Assembly: GCA_014706295.1 (NCBI GenBank)
Contig: JACSVZ010000007.1
Coordinates: 61,205,475 to 61,269,474, forward strand
DNA length: 64,000 nucleotides
Direction: 5' to 3'
From: Lycocorax pyrrhopterus obiensis
Taxonomy: Eukaryota > Chordata > Aves > Passeriformes > Paradisaeidae
Shown here piece after piece: positions 52,773 to 63,669 of this stretch (positions are counted from its first letter, which is position 1; every line of letters begins with the position of its first letter). The position numbers and the translations under genes were made by a program. Under the pieces are notes generated by a model. It ran no database searches. It worked only from the letters and a program-made list of their open reading frames with translations, and had not been told where the DNA came from.

Positions 52773-52801
<29 letters not shown>
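52773..52801. repeat. (TA)n microsatellite followed by a T run
   Basis: About 14 uninterrupted TA dinucleotides followed by TG and about 14 T. In SAMD4A-sense RNA this would be an A run then (UA)n. Confidence 0.95.
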
Positions 52802-52804
<3 letters not shown>

Positions 52805-53811
52805 TTTTTTTTTTTTAAGAAAAACAACTTAAAAACGCTGCATGACAAAAGGATTCACACATCTCCCAGCCCTGCCCATGCTCCGGCTCCCCCTCAGCCC
52901 CCAGCCCTGCTCCCTCCAGCCCCAGCACACAATGCTGCCCATGTCCTCACAGCCCATTTTGGGAATATTGCTGCAACCCATCACCTCAATTAATTGATTT
53001 TACATTTGTTATTATTCCATCAGAGGACTCGGAGCAGCATCGGGACCGGCGGGAGCGTCGCTGCAGGTCTGAGCACTGCCGGGTCAGAGTCACCAATTTA
53101 ACACCAAATTTAGCTCCCGTTATAAAAAGCAGCGGTGGGTGAGGGGCAGCCCAGCCACTGCCATCCCCATCTCCTGCCCAGCACACGGTTAATGCCAAGC
53201 AACAGGGCTGTGCAGCTGCATTTTGGTGCCCTATCTGGCTTGGGGTTTTTTGGGTGGGGCTCCCTCATCCTTCGTTGGCCACGCCAGAAAAGCCCCTTAG
53301 GGGTGGATTTGGGCAGGCTGGGCCAGATGTGTGGAGCCAGGATGCAGCAGCTTCCCGGTGCCTGCGCAGGCAAGGCAAGAGACACGGAACCTCTCCCAGC
53401 GTCCTCCAATTCCCAGACTCCCCCCGGGACCCTCCTCTGGGTGAGATGCCCCCGCTCCATCCCGCACCCCGATCCAACCGGGGCGCAGGGACGGGCACCC
53501 GCTGACCCTCCGCTGCCCTGAGCACAACGCTGCCTCCACGCTGTGGCTCTCTTGGCTAAACTGAAAGGAAATTTTGGGGTTATTTTATTATTTCTGTTTC
53601 AATCTGGGCTCGCCGGGTCAGTCCATGCCCAAACGCGGCGAAACTCGAGAGACGAGACCTCCGGCCCCGAGGACCCGGGCAGGGCAGGCAAATCCTCCCC
53701 AAAGGGTTTTTGGTCACACACCCCCGTGTGCTGTTCCGTGCTCCTTGGTATCCTCCTCCAGGAACAGGGTTTGCCCACGGTGCTCCGGTGAACCCTCTGT
53801 TGTCAGCACTC

Positions 53812-53845
53812 TCCTCCTCCTCCTCCTCCGTGTCCCCCCCCCAAC
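53812..53845 (-). repeat. (GGA)n and G-run on SAMD4A sense strand
   Basis: Plus strand shows (TCC)6 followed by CGTG, then C8 and AACCTCCCC. In sense RNA this reads G4, GG, G8, then GGA repeats, a possible G-quadruplex former. Confidence 0.85.
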
Positions 53846-53987
53846 CTCCCCGTGCTGCTTCATCATCGTCGCTGAGATCTTTTTGCCGTCTTTTTCCCCC
53901 CCTAGCATGGATGTAATAAATGACAACACAAATCCAAGTCTAATGGTATGTTCACAAGAACAATCTACACATTCACAAAATTAAAAC

Positions 53988-54048
53988 AGGAGAGAGAGAG
54001 AGAGAGAAAGAGAGGAGAGAGGAGAGGAGAGGAGAGAGGAGAAAGGAT
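53988..54048. repeat. (GA)n / AGAGG purine tract near SAMD4A stop codon
   Basis: About 60 bp of pure GA dinucleotides and AGGAG pentamers on +. On SAMD4A sense it is a pyrimidine (CU) tract starting about 95 nt after the stop codon. Confidence 0.95.
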
Positions 54049-54140
54049 GCAAGCTATCGCTGAGGCTCCCTCAAGCCCCGACCTCGCCGCTGGACCCGCA
54101 GCAGTTGTTGTCCCGGCCAGCGTCCCCGTGGCGACGCCTT

Positions 54141-54169
54141 CTAGATCGTGGAGGTTCTGTCGACACCAT
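54141..54169 (-). CDS. SAMD4A: SAMD4A last coding exon (nine residues and stop)
   Basis: Sense acceptor cttgcag. Two bases complete Asp, then GVDRTSTI and TAG (complement of 54141-54143). Identical to the human C-terminus; found by motif and phase because it is too short for open-frame calling. Confidence 0.95.
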
Positions 54170-57100
54170 CTGCAAGCGGGAAGGGAGAATTAGGAGCAGC
54201 CCCAGTGAGCACTGGTACCCCCCAAGCTGGGGATTTGGGGGATGGACCCCCGGAGCACCCCAACCCACAGCCCCCACGGCGAGGAGGTGTCGGGGCCACC
54301 CCCACCTCCTCCAATCTCCCCAAGTGGTGCAGAAGGGTTTTGGGGTGTCAGTGCTCTGCTGGTCCCTCTGTGCCACCGACTGTCCCCACCCCCCAGCAGC
54401 TCCCGAGTCGCTGTCCCAACACCAGTCCAGGCCTTCTGCCACAACCCCACAACCGCTTTTCCAGGAGCAGAGTGGAGTTCTGGGCAGCCTGGACTCGTTA
54501 CAAGGTAGATGACAATCTGGGACTCTCCTACAGCGGGACAAGTTCATGTGCCCCTGACCAGGACTCAGGGGACAGGGACAGAGCTGGTCCCAGGGGCTGC
54601 CTTGCCCACAGTTCACCCAGCCCTGCAACACCTGCACCGCAGAGGATGCAAAATTTTCCTCCATCTGAGGATCCTGGAAGGAGAAAAAGCCCCAGGAGTC
54701 CTTTCTGTCTCCCCAGAGCCCATTCCCAGCATCCCATGACAGCAGAGATGCATCCAGTCACAGCCCAATCCCAGGAGTGAGGGGTCCATGACTCACCCCA
54801 AAGCCTCACAACTGACTCTGGTACCAGCAGCCCCCTGTCCCCACCCCTCCCGGGGGCAGAAATCAGCACCCAACAGCACTTCCAACCCTCCAGCCCTGAT
54901 CCCACCCCCCCATTCCCACATCCCAAACCCCATCCCCGGGATGGAGAGTGGTGGGAGGCAGCTCCCAGAGTGGCTCTGGAACAGAGAATTCCCTGTTACC
55001 ACTTGGGGCACCACAGCCACCTCCCTCCTCGACACTAAAAACAAACAGGTTTGTTACGCCTTTTTTTTTTTTTTTTCTCCCCCGAAAGGTTTATTTTTTT
55101 AAGAGCTATTTATAGCACGACCAGTTTGGAGAGGCTCGGGGAATGCGACCTGGAAAAAATAACTTGGAGGAACAGTACCCTGCAGAGGAACAAGACAGCT
55201 AAGCCTCGGCTGGGCACACGCCGGAGAAACGCTTCGGGTGACAGAAGTGTCCTTGTTTTCCCCGCCAGGGATGCTGCCAGGGCCCTGCTGCTTCCCACAG
55301 TCCTTGTTCTCGCGTTCCTCTCCCCAGGAAGGGCTGTTGCATCCGCAGGGAGCCTGGTGGCACTTGTCCTCCCCGAGGGCTGCTGGTGGCACTCGTCCTC
55401 TCCGAGGGCTCCTGTCCTCAACCATCCGGCACAGTCCAGGATTTCCGCAGCGAGACCCGAGCTGGTCATTCGGGAATCCGGGCGATGCCGGCGGCCGTGC
55501 TCATCCCATCGCTGCGGGTCATCCCTTGTGCTTGGGGGTCCAGTGTGTCGGCAAGGGACACCGGGAGCTTCTGGTGCCGGTGCTTTGTGCTGCACCAGGC
55601 TCTCCATCGCGCTGCTGCCGCTGCCTTTTCCATCTTCCCCACTTGTTTTTGCCCCGGTCCTCCTCCCTCCCCGTGCCCGTTATCCGCTGGCACCCCCGGC
55701 TGTGTGGACTGCCGGCCCCAGGGCACAGCGCCCGGCACAGCCCCTGGCACAGCGCCTGGCAGGATTTAGCCCCCAGCTGCGGGGCACCCCCAGCCAAACG
55801 AGGGATCCGGTGGCGGAAGGGTACAACACTCCAAAGCCCGTGACCCATCCGAGCGCGCCGGCGGCAGGGGCTTTATCGAGAGCTAACGAGAGTAGCGAGC
55901 TAACACTAATTATCATTAGCAAGCTGACGAGTGGCTAATTAGCACAGACTCCACTAGTGCTGGTGCGATCCCTGCGTTCGGCTTTACCCCCTGCCCCGGC
56001 CGCCTGGCCGAGAGAAGCCAATATTCCCGTCTGGACACTCCTGGGAGCACCCCCGGGAGCATCCCTGCATCCAGCCCTGCCGCCGTCCCGCTCTCACAGC
56101 CACAGCCTGTCCCAGCTTTTGGGGGGCGCGGGGCAGGGGCAGGTGCTGGGGGGCTCAGCGGAGGCGGCGTGGACGTGCTGGAAGAGCCCCAGGAGGAGGG
56201 AGTGCTCACCGCTGAGTGCGTGCTCCGTCATGCTCAGGCACAGGGACTCCAGCCTGTTGTTGATGTCAGGTTCAGTCACCGGCACCTGGAACTCTGCAGG
56301 GAGAAAGGGAATAGGAGACCCTGCTCAGGGACCTGGCAGAGACCCTGCCTGCCTGGTCTGTGTGCGGGAAACATCTGAAAAATGCCCCAGGAGGGCCTGA
56401 CAGGACTCCCAGGAAAATCATCTTCACTCACAAAAGCAGTCATCACCCCCTGTTATCCATAAGGGATGAATCTGAGGGGGTTCAGGTGCTGATAAGATAT
56501 GTGAGGGGCAGATGGAGTGAGAGTAGAAACCCCACCCAGGGAGAGGGCAGCCCTGGTCATTTCCTGGGGATGGGTGATGTCCGTGCACGCAGGGTTAGTG
56601 CTCGGACATGGGATGGCAGCACAGACCAGCAGAGACGCTGCCTGGCTTCTCCGGGACCAGCTTGGCTCCCACTCAGTCGCCCACATCATCGCTGCCACAT
56701 CCCTGGGGGGGTGAGCACAAAAAAGGGGACACACACATGAAGTTTGGAGTGTTCCAACACCCCTGTCCTAATCTAAACAGCAGCAAACTTTCCCCAGCCC
56801 GCAGCAAAACCTGCAAATACAGCTTGTGCTACTGTGCTGGACGGCATCTGCCGCTTTCCACTGGCTCACAGGAACATGGGATGAGATCCAGGCGGGTTGA
56901 GGTCCCCCCTCAGCCCGGCAAACAGCGGTTTGTGAGCCCAGCATCACATTATTGCTTGTTTTCCTTGCAACTTAATCCACGTCTCTGGCTCCCCAATCCT
57001 CCTACGCCCTCATCCACCGCAGGCTGACGTGAGAAGAGAAACCCATTTATTCTCCTCCAACGCCTGAGAAATGTGCCCTTGTCCCGGTGTTTAATCAATA

Positions 57101-60100
57101 CCCGGGAGCAGCTGCTGCTCCTGCTGTACGGAACATTTGCTGCCCAAACGCTGCAGTTAAACACAGCCGGTGTGTGAGGCCAGGGAGCTGCCGGCCCAAA
57201 CCAGCAGGAGGTGCAGGGATGAGGGTGAGTTTACTGAGGGATGGATTCCCCGTCCCGAGGTGTAAATTGTTGTGTGTGTTGGTAGGAAAAGGCACGCTCA
57301 AAGGCTAAGGAAGGGATACACAAACAGGCTTCCTCAGGGCCAGGATGCTCCAGGTCCAGGGTCCAAGGTCAGCGGGATCCTCCCTGAATCAGAGGATGCT
57401 CCTATATACAGGAGCACTTTGGCAGGGTTTGGGAAGGAAGCACTGACACAGCACCATTTCCTTTCACACGCACTGTGGAAAGAATTTCCCTTGAGTGCAT
57501 GCAGACAGTCCTTCCGCACCAGGGCTCCGTGTCCATCCATGAGGAAGAAGTGATGGATGAGCTACCACCTTCCCGCCCAACATGAGCCCCACAGAAGCAA
57601 GCTAGGTAAGGCACCAGCACCGTGATACAGAGGGTCAAGATGGCAGATACAGGGTCAGAAATCCCTCCAGCGATGCCTCTGGATGACCCAGGAATGCAGA
57701 GATACCCCAGTGGGAGCACACTGTGCCAGCATGGGCTGTGTGCCTGTGGGGAGGCTCACCAGCACAGCTCCTCTCACCTCCCCGTCTCACCCAGCTGTGG
57801 CTTAAGTGGAAAAGCACCTCTGCTGCCTACCTGGCTGCTGAAACATCAGCATGGTCTGCGGGGACGTGTGGACCGGCAGCGAGCGCGTCCTCTGCACCGA
57901 GCTGTGGCTCCGGCTGGGCATGCTGTTACTGCCCCCGGGGTTGGCAAACCACAGGTTCTGTGGGGAGCAAACACAAAGCGTGGGATGCAAAGCAAAGCCC
58001 TCTGTGCCATGGGTTTATAGTCACTGTGGGCTTGTAGAATCACAGGACGGTTTGGGTTGGAAGAGACCTTACAGAGATCATCTCGTTCCAACTTCCTGCC
58101 ATGGGCAGGGACACCTTTCACTATCCCAGGATGCTCCAAGCCCTGTCCAACCTGGCCTTGGACACTTCCAGGGATCCAGGGGCAGCCACAGCTTCTCTGG
58201 GCAACCTGTGCCAGGGCCTTGGCCCCCTCACAGAGAAGAATTTCTTCCCAGTATCTCATCTAAATCTCCCCTCTGTCAATTTAAAACCCTTCCCCCTTCT
58301 CCTACCACTATCTGCCCTTGTCAAAATCCCCTCTCCCTATTTTATAAGCCACTTCAAGGACTCAGCTTTTCCACCTCTGCCACTTGGTTTGTCCCCCTCC
58401 CACTGGTCCCACTTCCACATCCCACCACACAGGGAGGGGAGCACAACCCAAACACCTGCAAACTGCTTAAAGAGTGGGGGAAAAAAGCGGGGATCTGGAC
58501 AAGTTGCAGAAGGAAAAGCGAAGGAAGCTTGTGGGAAAGGGATGGAAGAGCTGGAGATGCCACGAACGCCGACCAACCTGTCTGCCTTGCTTGAGGATGG
58601 CGGGGCTGGCGGCAGGGCTGCGCTGGGGGGTGCCCAGCAGCCCAGTGGGGCCCAGCAGCCCCAGCCGGGCCGTGGGGAGGTTGCGGGAGGGGATCTGGAA
58701 CTGGCGGGGGTTCCTCCGGCCCAGCCCTGCCCCCGCGGATCCGGCTGTCGGGAGGGAGTTCGACTGGCCAAAGCCTCGGCTGCGGGGAGAGAGAGAGAGA
58801 GAGAGAGAGTGAGAGTGCTGAGGGTGAGACACTGAACCCTGAGAGGGGGTCCTGACCCCCCCATCCCACCCAGGGTGAGACACTGACCCATGAGAGGGGG
58901 TCCTGACCCCCCCATCCCACCTAGGGTGAGACACTGACCCCTGAGAGGGGGTCCTGACCCCCCCATCCCACCCAGGGTGAGACACTGACCCCTGAGATGG
59001 GGTCCTGACCCCCCCATCCCACCCAGGTTGAGACACTGACCCCTGAGAGGGGGTCCTGACCCCCCCATCCCACCGAGGGTGAGACACTGACCCCTGAGAG
59101 GGGGTCCTGACCCCCCAATCCCACCCAGGGTGAGACATTGACCCCTGAGAGGGGGTCCTGACCCCCCCATCCCACCGAGGGTGGTCCCTCCATCCCGCAC
59201 AGTGAGTGGGAAGGAGGTAGTCTGGATGTGTAGCATCCTCTCTTCCTCCCCTCTGCCAGTCACCCTCCAGCCCCCTTCTGCAGTTCTCAGATCCACATTT
59301 GTTTTCTTTAAAGTTTATTTTACTCCTGAAAAATGGGCCTGTTGTTAAATACAATTTAAAATAACTCAGGTAATGCCCTGGGAACCTGATTTCTTTGAGA
59401 TCTCTCATGAGTGGGTTCTCCAGTGCCTAATTAAAGTTCAGCTTATGCTGTTGGGTTTTCTTTCTCCCCTTCCAGGAGGTTCATTTTCACAAATATAGTC
59501 CCCCCCGCTCTGAGACTTCTCAAGTTCTGTAAAACTTGGTTAGAAAGACCTAATGAATCCAAGTTTTATTAGGGAGGGCTGAGCTAAAGGTGCTTTCCTG
59601 AAATCTCATCCTGGAAGTTCCTATACTCCCAGTTATCTCCAAAACACTTTCTTTTTGGGGAATAAAGATCTTGCAACAAACCAGGTTTTGCAGAATGAAA
59701 CAAAGGGCTGATGCTGTTATTAAAAGTGATTTAAAAATATCTCTTCTTGGCACAACTTCTACTCTTTCTAGGATCACCCAAAATCCAGCATCACCTTGGA
59801 AGTGAGCAAACATGGTGTTCCCAACACAGCCCTGCCAGGCTCTCTACTGCACCTCTGGCTCTGCACCCTCTGAAAGCTTCCAGCCTTTTTTCTGCCATTT
59901 GACAGCTTTTTGAGGAAACTCCAGTGCTGATGCCATCATCAAAGGGCAGCAGGGAAAGAGCCCAGTGCTGGGGACATGCTGCACAGCTGGGAAGTGCTGG
60001 GTTTGGAGCCATGGAGACAGGGTGGGATCGGAGGGGAAGGCAGTGACCACATGCACAAGGACACTGACTGCTGTGTTCCCCTCCCAGCCAGTGCCTGGGA

Positions 60101-63100
60101 TTTCACTGCTGAAGCTTTTCCAACCCTCCTCCCTCCCTAAACGTGGCTCTGAACCCAGCAGAACCCACCCCTCCGAGACACATTGTTCCCACTTGGAGTG
60201 CTCTTGCTCTGGCCGCTGCATCCATCCCTCCCCTCCCCTCCCGAAATCCCGCATACCTCCTCTGCTGCCGATAGCCTGACAGCTCCAGGAGGGATTTCCG
60301 AGGGAAAGACCGAAAGAGTTTCTGCACCTGCTGTTTCCATGACAGCAGCCGCTTCTTCTGGATCTCTGTAAACGCCTGCCCAAAAAAAAAAAAGAGAGAG
60401 GAAAATAGGAAATGTGTGAATATTCTTATGGACAAAGCGAGCAGGGATGTGCATGTGGGTGTGCGGGTAAAGAGAAGCAGCTGGAGCAGGTGGATGGGGT
60501 GAGTTGAGCCCCATCAGCATGTCCAGGGGGAAACACTGGTCTTTCTTCAGGATCTACTCGTGTCAGGTGGAGAAAACGCTCCGGCGGCATTCCCTGTGTC
60601 CCAGAGTGACAGCACAGCTCTGCCTCAAGGCTGCCAACTCCTTTTGGCAGAGCAGGGGTTTGACGGTGGGTCCCGACGGGTGGTGACACTTGTCACCTGC
60701 ATGTGGCTCTAGAAATGCTGCCAGGGTGGGCAAAGCTGGGATTTGGAAAGCTGAGCTGCCCTGTGGCATCCTGCATCCTATCCCCCGTTTTGGGTCTGGG
60801 CAGAGCTTGGCTGTGATCCTGGCACGGACAGGCTCTGAGGGAGGTCACCCAGGGTGAGCCTGTCACCCACCCAGGCTCCCTGCAAAGGTCACCCTGGCAG
60901 GGACAGACCTGCTCCCAGAGCTCCAGGCAGGAGGTGTGGGTGACAGGGACACCCACGTGCCACCACTGCTAAGTTTAGACACCCAAGGTCTCCGTTGGAG
61001 AGGAGCAGAAGTCTCCAGAGGACAATCTGGAGGCTAATTAGTGCCTGACTTGATTGCTCCGAACCACTCTGGAGGAGATGCTCTCTCTTGATGCTGATTA
61101 CGCCGGAGCCTACACAGAGGGTGGTCCTGGGACATGGGCTGGCTCTGGTGGGAAAAGTTCCACGTCCTCCTGGCTTTGCTCTCTGGCCATAGGCCTCAGC
61201 TTTCACCACTTCTGCTCCCTGCTGTATGGGCAGGTGATGGAAGCAGCTTGTTCTTCCAGGTACAGCCAGTGTGGGTAGGAGACACTGCAGGACACCAGGG
61301 ACACCGGCCATCCCTCCCTGCCACTGGGCAGGAGCGTGCCAGAGCCCTGTGGCACAGTCTGGGCCATCCCAAGCCATCACCCGGCCAAGGCAGATCCGCT
61401 GGGAGCAGAAACAGATGTAAAATCCCTGCTGCAAAATCCCAAGACCACGTGCTGCGAAACGGGAGGAGGCAACGCCAAGGGATCGCCGGCTCTGTCTGAT
61501 GGAAACCGCCTGCACGTTCATCCTGAGATTCCTCCTTTCATCCAGCTGCTGACGGGACTGTCACGAGCCAGATGAATTTCCCAGCTCCAGGCCTTGGCAA
61601 TTAAACCAGCGTGGGGGGAAGCAACATTTCCATGCACCACGTTGGAGCTACCGCCCGCTCCAAGCCTGTTCTGTCAGAATTACTATTAATACCCCCCAAA
61701 AATATTTGTGTTAGAAACCGAAAGGTTTACATAAACAGACACTTTGGAGACAGTTTCCAAGTGATAGGAACAACAGTTTTAGATGATCCGACACGACTCA
61801 CCTCGTGGATTAGACATTTGTCTATGAGCTGTAAATAGGAACTTATATTCTCTTCATCGGGTCGGGAAACTAAAAGTTGTGTGCAGACTGGAAAAAAAAA
61901 GAAAGAAGAGAAGGGAAATGGGGATGAGGACACCAAGATGGGGCCCAGGAGGGGTCCCACAAACACCTTGGACATCCTGTTTCCCTTGTAACCACGAGTA
62001 GTTTTTCATCAGTGAGAAAAAATGCCCTTCCCCAATTCCTGCCGTGCCTTCCTATATTTAGGGCCAGATTTTGTTCTCTGTTATGATGGTGTAAATCCAG
62101 AGTAACACCGTTGGAGTCCCCAAAATTAGACCTAAGCAACTCAGGGGCACAGGATTAATCCCTATTCATAGGCAAGAGAGCTCCTGCTCCCATGGCCAAA
62201 ATCTGCCCCCACTGCAGAGTGGTAGATTCCCACCCTTCCCTGATGAATTTTAACCTCTTTTGGAATGAGTGTCATTGAAGGAAGTGGGAATGAGCTCACA
62301 GAGGAGTGAGTTTCTCCTGTTGTAAACCTCTGGGCAGGGATGCCTTGAGGTCCAGGAGGACACCACATCTTGGCAGGGCTTGTTCCACACTTTGTCATTT
62401 GTCACAGGAATAAAATGGGGCCAGAGGCCCACATGTGGCTGTTTCTGCAACCGGCTGGGGACAAACTCTGCACCAGGTTTCTGCATAGAAAACATCTCAG
62501 CTATTTTTTTTTTTGCAAAAAAGGTTGGAAATAGGGACAAGGCTGATATTTCTTTGTAGCATCCCAATGAGGTTCTTTCTGTTCCCAGTCTCCTGTGGAT
62601 AAGACTCCCCTTCCTCCTCCCCAGGGAGATCTCCCTCCATGCAGCCAGCACTGACACCTCATGTGCCACCAACAAGGGTTAGGGCACATCCAAGCTCACA
62701 CAGATTTGCTCCAAGAGCCCTGAATATGGCACAGGAGGTCAGTCCCCACCTCAGACTGCTCCTGTCACCTCCCAACGTGTCATCCCTGATGCAAAGCCGG
62801 GCACCCTGCACTAGACATGGAATGGCACCGGAGTATTCTGGATGTCCTGCATCCAAACTGGGCCATAAAAAGGGGTTGGACCCACTGATTTGCAGTCAAG
62901 ATGGCTCATGTCCAGCCCATGCACCACTGCTACCCTGCTCCAAGCAGAGTAAGTCCAAGAGATGCTGCTGAAAACACTTCTGGATCAGTGGGATGACCCC
63001 ACGTCTCTAGATGGGAAGAGAGAAGATGTCCTCTACTTCTGACCTCAGGAAAAGTTGTTATTTCTGTCTCTGACCTGGGGCAGGGAGAGGATGCTATCCA

Positions 63101-63669
63101 CCTTGGACCTGGGGCTTGGAATGCATGCTACCCACCTTGGACCTCGGGCAGGTAGCTTGGGCCACTGCTGCCCCTCCCCAAAATCACAACCCACCTGCCC
63201 TATCTTCTTACCTCTAACCCCAGCATGAGAGGACCTCAAAAAACCATCACCCCTCAGACTGGGACCTGCAGGAGCTCAGGGAAAGGCGGCTGCCAGCGCT
63301 GCCACCGCACACCCCCTGCCCCAAAGCAGCCCTCCCTAGTGACAAGTCCCCAAGGACAAGTGGGAGCCGCTCACCTTTCCCCATCACTCGGGTGAACTGG
63401 CCGGGCAGGTCACCCTCGGGCAGAGGGGCCCCCCCCGACTCGCCCTCGCACCCCGGCAGATGGTGCTGCTGCATCCCGGCCGCCGCGGAGTCCTTGCAGT
63501 CCGAGCCTTGGCTGTCCGAGCCCATCAGGGAGGAGGGGTGGTGCGAGTCCACGTCCCGGCTGTGGTCCTCCGTGCTCGAGTTTTGGGAAGAGTAGGCTTT
63601 GATGGGGGTGAGGATCATTTGGTGTAGTTCCTGCAGCGGGACACGCAAGTTGCCACCTTCCAGGATGTC
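54141..63669 (-). CDS. SAMD4A: SAMD4A (Smaug1), C-terminal seven coding exons; 5' part outside window
   Basis: Seven - strand exons (295, 86, 119, 202, 127, 84 and 29 nt) join to 942 nt: 313 residues plus TAG. They match the C-terminal part of vertebrate Smaug1 (human about 718 residues). Smaug proteins bind stem-loop elements in mRNAs through a SAM domain, which would lie in exons to the right of this window, and recruit deadenylation and repression machinery in cytoplasmic foci. Visible here are the conserved post-SAM segment ([17 protein letters not shown]), a variable Ser/His linker, a helical region corresponding to the PHAT-like domain ([20 protein letters not shown] to [15 protein letters not shown]; domain name inferred from fly Smaug), an RNA-binding-protein-like Arg/Gly/Asn linker, and the conserved tail ending DGVDRTSTI. 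No frame damage is seen. Confidence 0.96.
54170..56209 (-). other. SAMD4A last intron
   Basis: About 2 kb, GC-rich in large part, with overlapping long open frames in several frames on both strands that look compositional. Contains an AT-rich motif cluster (55880-55945), listed separately. Confidence 0.8.
55880..55945. promoter_or_regulatory. Possible non-coding element with TAATTA-type sites
   Basis: TAATTA at 55908-55913, CATTAG at 55914-55919 and palindromic CTAATTAG at 55935-55942, in a short AT-rich island with repeated GAGCTAAC/GCTAACGAG motifs inside GC-rich intron. Homeodomain binding is only suggested by motif. Confidence 0.35.
56210..56293 (-). CDS. SAMD4A: SAMD4A exon, penultimate coding
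   Basis: Sense acceptor ccctgcag, donor gtgagc. Completes Glu, then [16 protein letters not shown] and [11 protein letters not shown] plus one base. Human has [16 protein letters not shown]. Confidence 0.96.
56294..57830 (-). other. SAMD4A intron
   Basis: About 1.5 kb; no repeat or exon recognised. Confidence 0.8.
57831..57957 (-). CDS. SAMD4A: SAMD4A exon encoding NLWFANPGG segment
   Basis: Sense acceptor ccccacag, donor gtaggc. Reads [20 protein letters not shown] then [20 protein letters not shown] and QP plus one base. Contains an RTRSLP motif of the kind seen in phosphorylation/14-3-3 sites (inference). Confidence 0.96.
57958..58577 (-). other. SAMD4A intron with CR1 insertion
   Basis: About 620 bp, nearly half of it a CR1 fragment in the same orientation as the gene. 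Confidence 0.85.
58035..58310 (-). mobile_element. CR1-type LINE fragment, - orientation
   Basis: About 275 bp with AGAATCACAGGACGGTTTGG, CATGGGCAGGGACACCTTTC, CTGTCCAACCTGGCCTTGGA, CCACAGCTTCTCTGGGCAAC, AGAAGAATTTCTTCCCAGTA and TCTAAATCTCCCCTCTGTCA blocks. Confidence 0.9.
58578..58779 (-). CDS. SAMD4A: SAMD4A exon encoding RGFGQSN to MKQGRQ-type segment
   Basis: Sense acceptor ccccgcag, donor gttggt (weak). Reads [18 protein letters not shown] then [20 protein letters not shown] and ends ILKQGRQ. Middle ([20 protein letters not shown]) is diverged from human; both ends are conserved. Confidence 0.94.
58783..58818. repeat. (GA)n run; forms CT-repeat polypyrimidine tract of SAMD4A acceptor
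   Basis: GAGAGA dinucleotides on +; on the sense strand this is a (CT)n tract running into CCCCGCAG before the exon ending at 58779. Confidence 0.93.
58821..59180. repeat. 51-bp minisatellite, seven full copies
   Basis: Copies start at 58821, 58872, 58923, 58974, 59025, 59076 and 59127, and a partial copy starts at 59178; every step is exactly 51 bp. The unit begins AGGGTGAGACACTGACCCCT and includes GGGGGTCCTGACCCCCCCAT, an internal inverted repeat. 51 is divisible by three, and all three SAMD4A-sense frames are open, giving long but artefactual open frames (up to 319 codons). Confidence 0.97.
60257..60375 (-). CDS. SAMD4A: SAMD4A exon encoding [16 protein letters not shown] segment
   Basis: Sense acceptor ttttgggcag, donor gtatgc. 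Reads [20 protein letters not shown] then [19 protein letters not shown] plus two bases of Ser. Basic amphipathic helix-rich segment nearly identical to human. Confidence 0.96.
60376..61801 (-). other. SAMD4A intron
   Basis: About 1.4 kb; nothing recognised besides an A/T run at the acceptor. Confidence 0.8.
61802..61887 (-). CDS. SAMD4A: SAMD4A exon encoding [11 protein letters not shown] segment
   Basis: Sense acceptor tttttccag, donor gtgagt. Completes Val, then [20 protein letters not shown] and IDKCLIHE. Identical to human over the readable stretch. Confidence 0.97.
61888..63374 (-). other. SAMD4A intron
   Basis: About 1.5 kb; nothing recognised. Confidence 0.8.
63375..63669 (-). CDS. 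SAMD4A: SAMD4A exon encoding post-SAM segment and variable linker
   Basis: Sense acceptor aatccgcag, donor gtgagc. Starts in phase 0 with [20 protein letters not shown] and ends [18 protein letters not shown] plus one base. The middle Ser/Asp/His-rich linker is shorter than, and diverged from, the human one. The SAM domain itself is in preceding exons outside the window. Confidence 0.96.

Larger units (their letters stand above)
50715..54140 (-). other. SAMD4A: SAMD4A 3'UTR (approximate distal end)
   Basis: About 3.4 kb after the stop codon, transcribed leftwards. It is AT-rich at both ends, with a GC-rich block at about 51.54-51.97 kb, a (TA)n run, poly-T/A tracts and GA/CT and GGA repeats. 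On the sense strand AATAAA occurs at 53584-53589, 52093-52098 and 51996-52001, and AATACA, with a GT-rich stretch beyond it, at 50733-50738. Which ends are used cannot be decided here. Confidence 0.5.

Noticed and set aside
55051..55938. 295-codon + open frame in the last SAMD4A intron
   Set aside because: GC-rich sequence is open in several frames on both strands at once; starts in a poly-T tract and has no family resemblance.
58337..59296. 319-codon - strand open frame with [17 protein letters not shown] repeats
   Set aside because: Frame shift of the 51-bp minisatellite; it overlaps the true SAMD4A exon in the wrong frame.
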